A stretch of 64,000 nt of DNA from NCBI GenBank assembly GCA_014379405.1, contig JACMLU010000016.1, positions 124,001 to 188,000 of the forward strand, read 5' to 3'. Below are positions 61,628-64,000 of the stretch, piece by piece. The stretch comes from Flavobacterium sp. (GTDB taxonomy: Bacteria; Bacteroidota; Bacteroidia; Flavobacteriales; Flavobacteriaceae). A program made the translations under genes and the position numbers. The notes below the pieces were generated by a model. The model made no database searches. It was not told where the DNA came from and worked only from the letters and a program-made list of their open reading frames with translations. The stretch's first letter is position 1. Every line of letters starts with the position of its first letter.

Positions 61628-62356
61628 CTAAAAATTGGGTGACAAATCATATTTTTTGTAGAATTTATCCAAAACTTCAACCACTTCGTCTTCCGTGTCT
61701 ACAATTTTGAATAAATCTAAATCCGTGATATTTATCGTCTTTTCTTGCTCTACTAAAACTGTTTTTATCCATTCTATCAATCCTGACCAAAAAGCTGTTC
61801 CAACCAATATTATCGGGAATTTTCCAATTTTTTTAGTCTGTATCAAAGTTATGGCTTCAAACATTTCGTCCAAAGTTCCAAAACCTCCTGGCATTACAAC
61901 AAACCCTTGAGAATATTTTACAAACATTACTTTTCTAACAAAGAAATAATCGAAATTCAAGTTTTTGTCGTGATCAATATACGGATTAAAATGCTGCTCA
62001 AATGGCAATTCAATATTCAATCCCACCGAAGTTCCTCCGCCTAGATGCGCTCCTTTATTACCCGCTTCCATAATTCCAGGACCGCCACCAGTAATCACTC
62101 CATAACCTGCTTTGCTTATTTTGTATGCAATTTTTTCGGCCAATAAATAATAGGGAGCATCCGGTTTTGTTCGCGCCGAACCAAAAATAGTGACACAAGG
62201 TCCAATGCGACTCATCGTTTCATATCCGTTCACAAACTCGGACATAATCTTGAAAATCCCCCAACTGTCGTTAGTTCGAATCTCGTTCCAAGTTTTTCTT
62301 TTCAGTTTATCCTGAATTACTTTGTCTTCGTCATTATCAAAATCTTCTAATCTCAT
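61628..62356 (-). CDS. LOG family protein (TIGR00730-type Rossmann fold)
   Basis: 242-aa cytoplasmic protein of the Lonely-Guy family, nucleotide 5'-monophosphate phosphoribohydrolases related to cytokinin-activating enzymes; in bacteria many act on purine nucleotides. Motifs: VTIFGSARTKPDAPYY, VITGGGPGIMEAGNKGAH, and the signature VMPGGFGTLDEMFEAIT. A 50-residue N-terminal extension (MRLEDFDNDEDKV) is typical of the larger bacterial subgroup. Its 5' leader contains a copy of the dispersed structured repeat. Confidence 0.93.
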   Translation of the reverse strand: MRLEDFDNDEDKVIQDKLKRKTWNEIRTNDSWGIFKIMSEFVNGYETMSRIGPCVTIFGSARTKPDAPYYLLAEKIAYKISKAGYGVITGGGPGIMEAGNKGAHLGGGTSVGLNIELPFEQHFNPYIDHDKNLNFDYFFVRKVMFVKYSQGFVVMPGGFGTLDEMFEAITLIQTKKIGKFPIILVGTAFWSGLIEWIKTVLVEQEKTINITDLDLFKIVDTEDEVVEVLDKFYKKYDLSPNF

Positions 62357-62371
62357 AATCTTTATTTTTCA

Positions 62372-62450
62372 GGAGCTTAATCCAGCTATCCGCTTTATCT
62401 TTTCTGGCTTAAAGAAAGCCACAAAAGGATGCCGCTTCTATCTGGGCTAT
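62372..62450. repeat. Structured dispersed repeat, copy 2
   Basis: GGAGCTTAATCCAGCTATCCG, then a hairpin with CTGGCTT / AAGCCA-like arms, then AAAAGGATGCCGCTTCTATCTGGGCTA. It matches 50037-50121 in both flanks but not in the hairpin sequence, which argues for conserved structure. It lies 15 bp from the LOG start codon. Confidence 0.55.
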
Positions 62451-62480
62451 GACATCCGTTTTTTGAATGAATTTTAATTG

Positions 62481-62560
62481 CTAATATAATTCTTTCTTCA
62501 AAAATTGCGCCGTATAGTTTTTTTATTTTTACTATTTTCTTCAGGATTTCCTTTGGCTAG
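62481..62560 (-). pseudogene. Decayed second copy of the uvrA 3' end
   Basis: Minus-strand frames read AKGNPEENSKNKK and, after a one-base frameshift, [15 protein letters not shown]. The intact uvrA tail is [20 protein letters not shown] then KKELH-stop. The remnant is on the far side of the DUF559 element from uvrA, so the element separates an old uvrA end from the working one. Confidence 0.8.
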
Positions 62561-62579
62561 AATTATTCCGATTGCTTTT

Positions 62580-63151
62580 CCCCTCCTTTGGAGGGGTGCC
62601 TGAAAGGCGGGGTGGTTTTTTAGCCAATACGAATGTTATTTCAACCAAACTCCTCAATAATATATTTTTCTAACTCTATCATTACATTATTCAAATCATA
62701 CTTCACTCTTAAATCCGAAATCTTATAAACCTTTAATCCTAATGAAATTAAATAATCTTCTCTTTTTTTGTCGTATTCTTCTTTATCGTTATGACTTGAT
62801 CCGTCAATTTCGATTATTAATCCTAAGGTTTTTACATAAAAATCTACAATATAATTGCCTATGATTCTTTGTCTATCAAAATCAATCTTCCAAAACTTCC
62901 CTTTGTGTACTTGTAACCAGAAAATAACTTCCGATAGTATACCAGCCTTCCGTAGGGCTCTGGCTCGAGACTTTAGTTTTATGTTGTAAGGTAAGTTTTC
63001 GATAAAGTTTCTATATACGGGCAACCCATTTATATAAGCAGTTATTTCACTATCTTTTTCCATACAATTTACTTTTTTGGTTGAATTTACAGAAAAAATC
63101 ATCAGTAGCAAAAGACCACCCCGCCTTTCAGGCACCCCTCCAGAGGAGGGG
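62580..63151. mobile_element. Putative mobile element: DUF559 nuclease gene with 36-bp inverted repeats
   Basis: The ends 62580-62615 and 63116-63151 are reverse complements at 35 of 36 positions. Each contains the inner hairpin CCCCTCC-TTT-GGAGGGG (CAG in place of TTT-side base at one end) and a second GC-rich arm CACCCCGCC. Only the nuclease gene lies inside. No transposase is present. Confidence 0.7.
62641..63063 (-). CDS. DUF559 domain nuclease-like protein
   Basis: 140 aa, ATG at 63063 chosen because the upstream extension is encoded by the inverted repeat. The domain is a restriction-endonuclease-like (PD-(D/E)xK, Vsr-related) fold: ARALRKAGILSEVIFWLQV, GKFWKIDFDRQRIIGNYIVD, FYVKTLGLIIEIDGSSH and YDKKREDYLISLGLKVYKIS. 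The IVDFY...IIEIDG pattern supplies the acidic active-site residues. Proteins of this group are frequent in bacterial genomes with no known role. Here it is the only gene of an inverted-repeat-bounded insert beside uvrA. Confidence 0.9.
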   Translation of the reverse strand: MEKDSEITAYINGLPVYRNFIENLPYNIKLKSRARALRKAGILSEVIFWLQVHKGKFWKIDFDRQRIIGNYIVDFYVKTLGLIIEIDGSSHNDKEEYDKKREDYLISLGLKVYKISDLRVKYDLNNVMIELEKYIIEEFG

Positions 63152-63153
63152 AA

Positions 63154-64000
63154 TTAATGTAATTCTTTCTTCAAAAATTGTGCAGTATAACTTTTCTTGT
63201 TTTTAGCAACTTCTTCAGGAGTTCCTTTGGCAACGACTTCACCGCCGCCTTTTCCACCTTCGGGACCAATATCGATAATGTAATCGGCCAGTTTGATTAC
63301 GTCCATATTGTGTTCGATAATCAAGATGGTGTTGCCTTTGTCAACTAGTTTGTTAATTACTTCCATTAAAACTCGAATGTCTTCGAAATGTAAGCCAGTT
63401 GTGGGTTCGTCTAAAATATAAAACGTATTTCCAGTATCTTTTTTAGCTAATTCTCCTGCTAATTTAATCCTTTGTGCTTCTCCGCCCGAAAGTGTTGTAC
63501 TTTGTTGTCCTAAAGTAATATAACCCAAACCAACATCTTGCAAGGTTTTTACTTTTCGATAAATCTTGGGAATCATTTCAAAGAAAGGAACGGCTTCGTC
63601 AATCGTCATATTCAACACATCCGAAATGGATTTTCCTTTGTATCGAATTTCCAAAGTTTCTCTATTGAAACGTTTGCCTTGGCAAGTTTCGCATTCTACA
63701 TAAACATCGGGCAAAAAGTTCATTTCAATCGTTCGAACTCCCGAACCTTCGCAGGTTTCGCAACGTCCACCTTTAACGTTAAAACTAAAACGTCCCGCTT
63801 TATAACCCCGAATCATACTCTCGGAAGTCATCGTGAACAGATTTCTAATTTCGGTAAAAACCTCGGTGTAAGTCGCAGGATTCGAGCGAGGCGTTCGTCC
63901 AATTGGGCTTTGGTCAATATCAATTACCTTGTCGATATGTTCCAAACCTTCGATTTTCTTGTACGGTTTTGGTTTTTTGACACCATTAAAATAAAACGCG
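63154..64000 (-). CDS. uvrA: UvrABC excinuclease subunit A, C-terminal part (5' end cut by window edge)
   Basis: Last 282 or so codons of the UvrA damage-recognition ATPase of nucleotide excision repair; the frame is open to the window edge. Seen: [20 protein letters not shown], the zinc module with [11 protein letters not shown] and [11 protein letters not shown] (two CxxC), the ABC signature [16 protein letters not shown], Walker [17 protein letters not shown] and the switch histidine in LIIEHNMDV. It ends in FLKKELH. Immediately downstream lies the DUF559 element, 2 bp from the stop, and beyond it a decayed uvrA tail. Confidence 0.97.
   Translation of the reverse strand, partial: AFYFNGVKKPKPYKKIEGLEHIDKVIDIDQSPIGRTPRSNPATYTEVFTEIRNLFTMTSESMIRGYKAGRFSFNVKGGRCETCEGSGVRTIEMNFLPDVYVECETCQGKRFNRETLEIRYKGKSISDVLNMTIDEAVPFFEMIPKIYRKVKTLQDVGLGYITLGQQSTTLSGGEAQRIKLAGELAKKDTGNTFYILDEPTTGLHFEDIRVLMEVINKLVDKGNTILIIEHNMDVIKLADYIIDIGPEGGKGGGEVVAKGTPEEVAKNKKSYTAQFLKKELH

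Overview
The window looks like the chromosome of a Flavobacterium-type member of the Bacteroidota. The DNA is AT-rich, SusC/SusD proteins and lipobox lipoproteins are present, start sites mostly lack a Shine-Dalgarno sequence, several promoters carry the TAnnTTTG element, and the tmRNA encodes a tag ending in NYALAA. All calls come from reading the sequence; no database search was run.

Bases 1-25,300 hold a dense set of secreted enzymes for a pectin / rhamnogalacturonan / arabinogalactan-like plant or algal glycan: a GH2 cut by the left edge, two GH35, two divergent GH43 of the exo-galactanase-like clade, a GH28, an S1 sulfatase, a Tat-exported SGNH esterase, a GH115, a PL9 lyase, a two-domain CE12 esterase, a GH2 beta-galactosidase and another CE12. 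No SusC/SusD pair belongs clearly to this block, so the locus probably continues to the left. A 9-bp motif (TATCCTGTA or one-base variant) lies before three of its transcription units and may be the operator of the regulon.

Bases 25,700-40,800 hold a separate PUL on the minus strand: a regulator with a propeller, membrane helix and LuxR-type HTH, then SusC, SusD, a LamG surface lipoprotein, GH144, GH3, a glycerophosphodiester phosphodiesterase and a GH43 with CBM32-like and Fn3 modules. GH144 plus GH3 points to beta-1,2-glucan. The phosphodiesterase suggests that the natural substrate may be phosphoglycerol-decorated periplasmic glucan from other bacteria.

Bases 40,800-43,300 are a decayed mobile-element edge at ssrA (tmRNA): a transposase-like remnant, two tyrosine-recombinase remnants, and a Fic protein gene preceded by striking palindromes. 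A 73-bp near-identical repeat lies beside ssrA and again at 25.5 kb, so the second PUL may be an island inserted next to ssrA.

Bases 43,400-64,000 are mostly ordinary housekeeping and conserved genes: a serine hydrolase, a lysine/alanine dehydrogenase-like enzyme, DUF294 and exonuclease pair, TerC, pentapeptide protein, murQ, ZIP transporter, two methyltransferases, a fused 2-oxoacid dehydrogenase E1, an M1-peptidase-like barrel protein, a LOG protein and uvrA (cut by the right edge). Between LOG and uvrA sits a DUF559 nuclease gene bounded by 36-bp inverted repeats, with a decayed second copy of the uvrA 3' end on its far side. This looks like a small mobile element that inserts at the end of uvrA.
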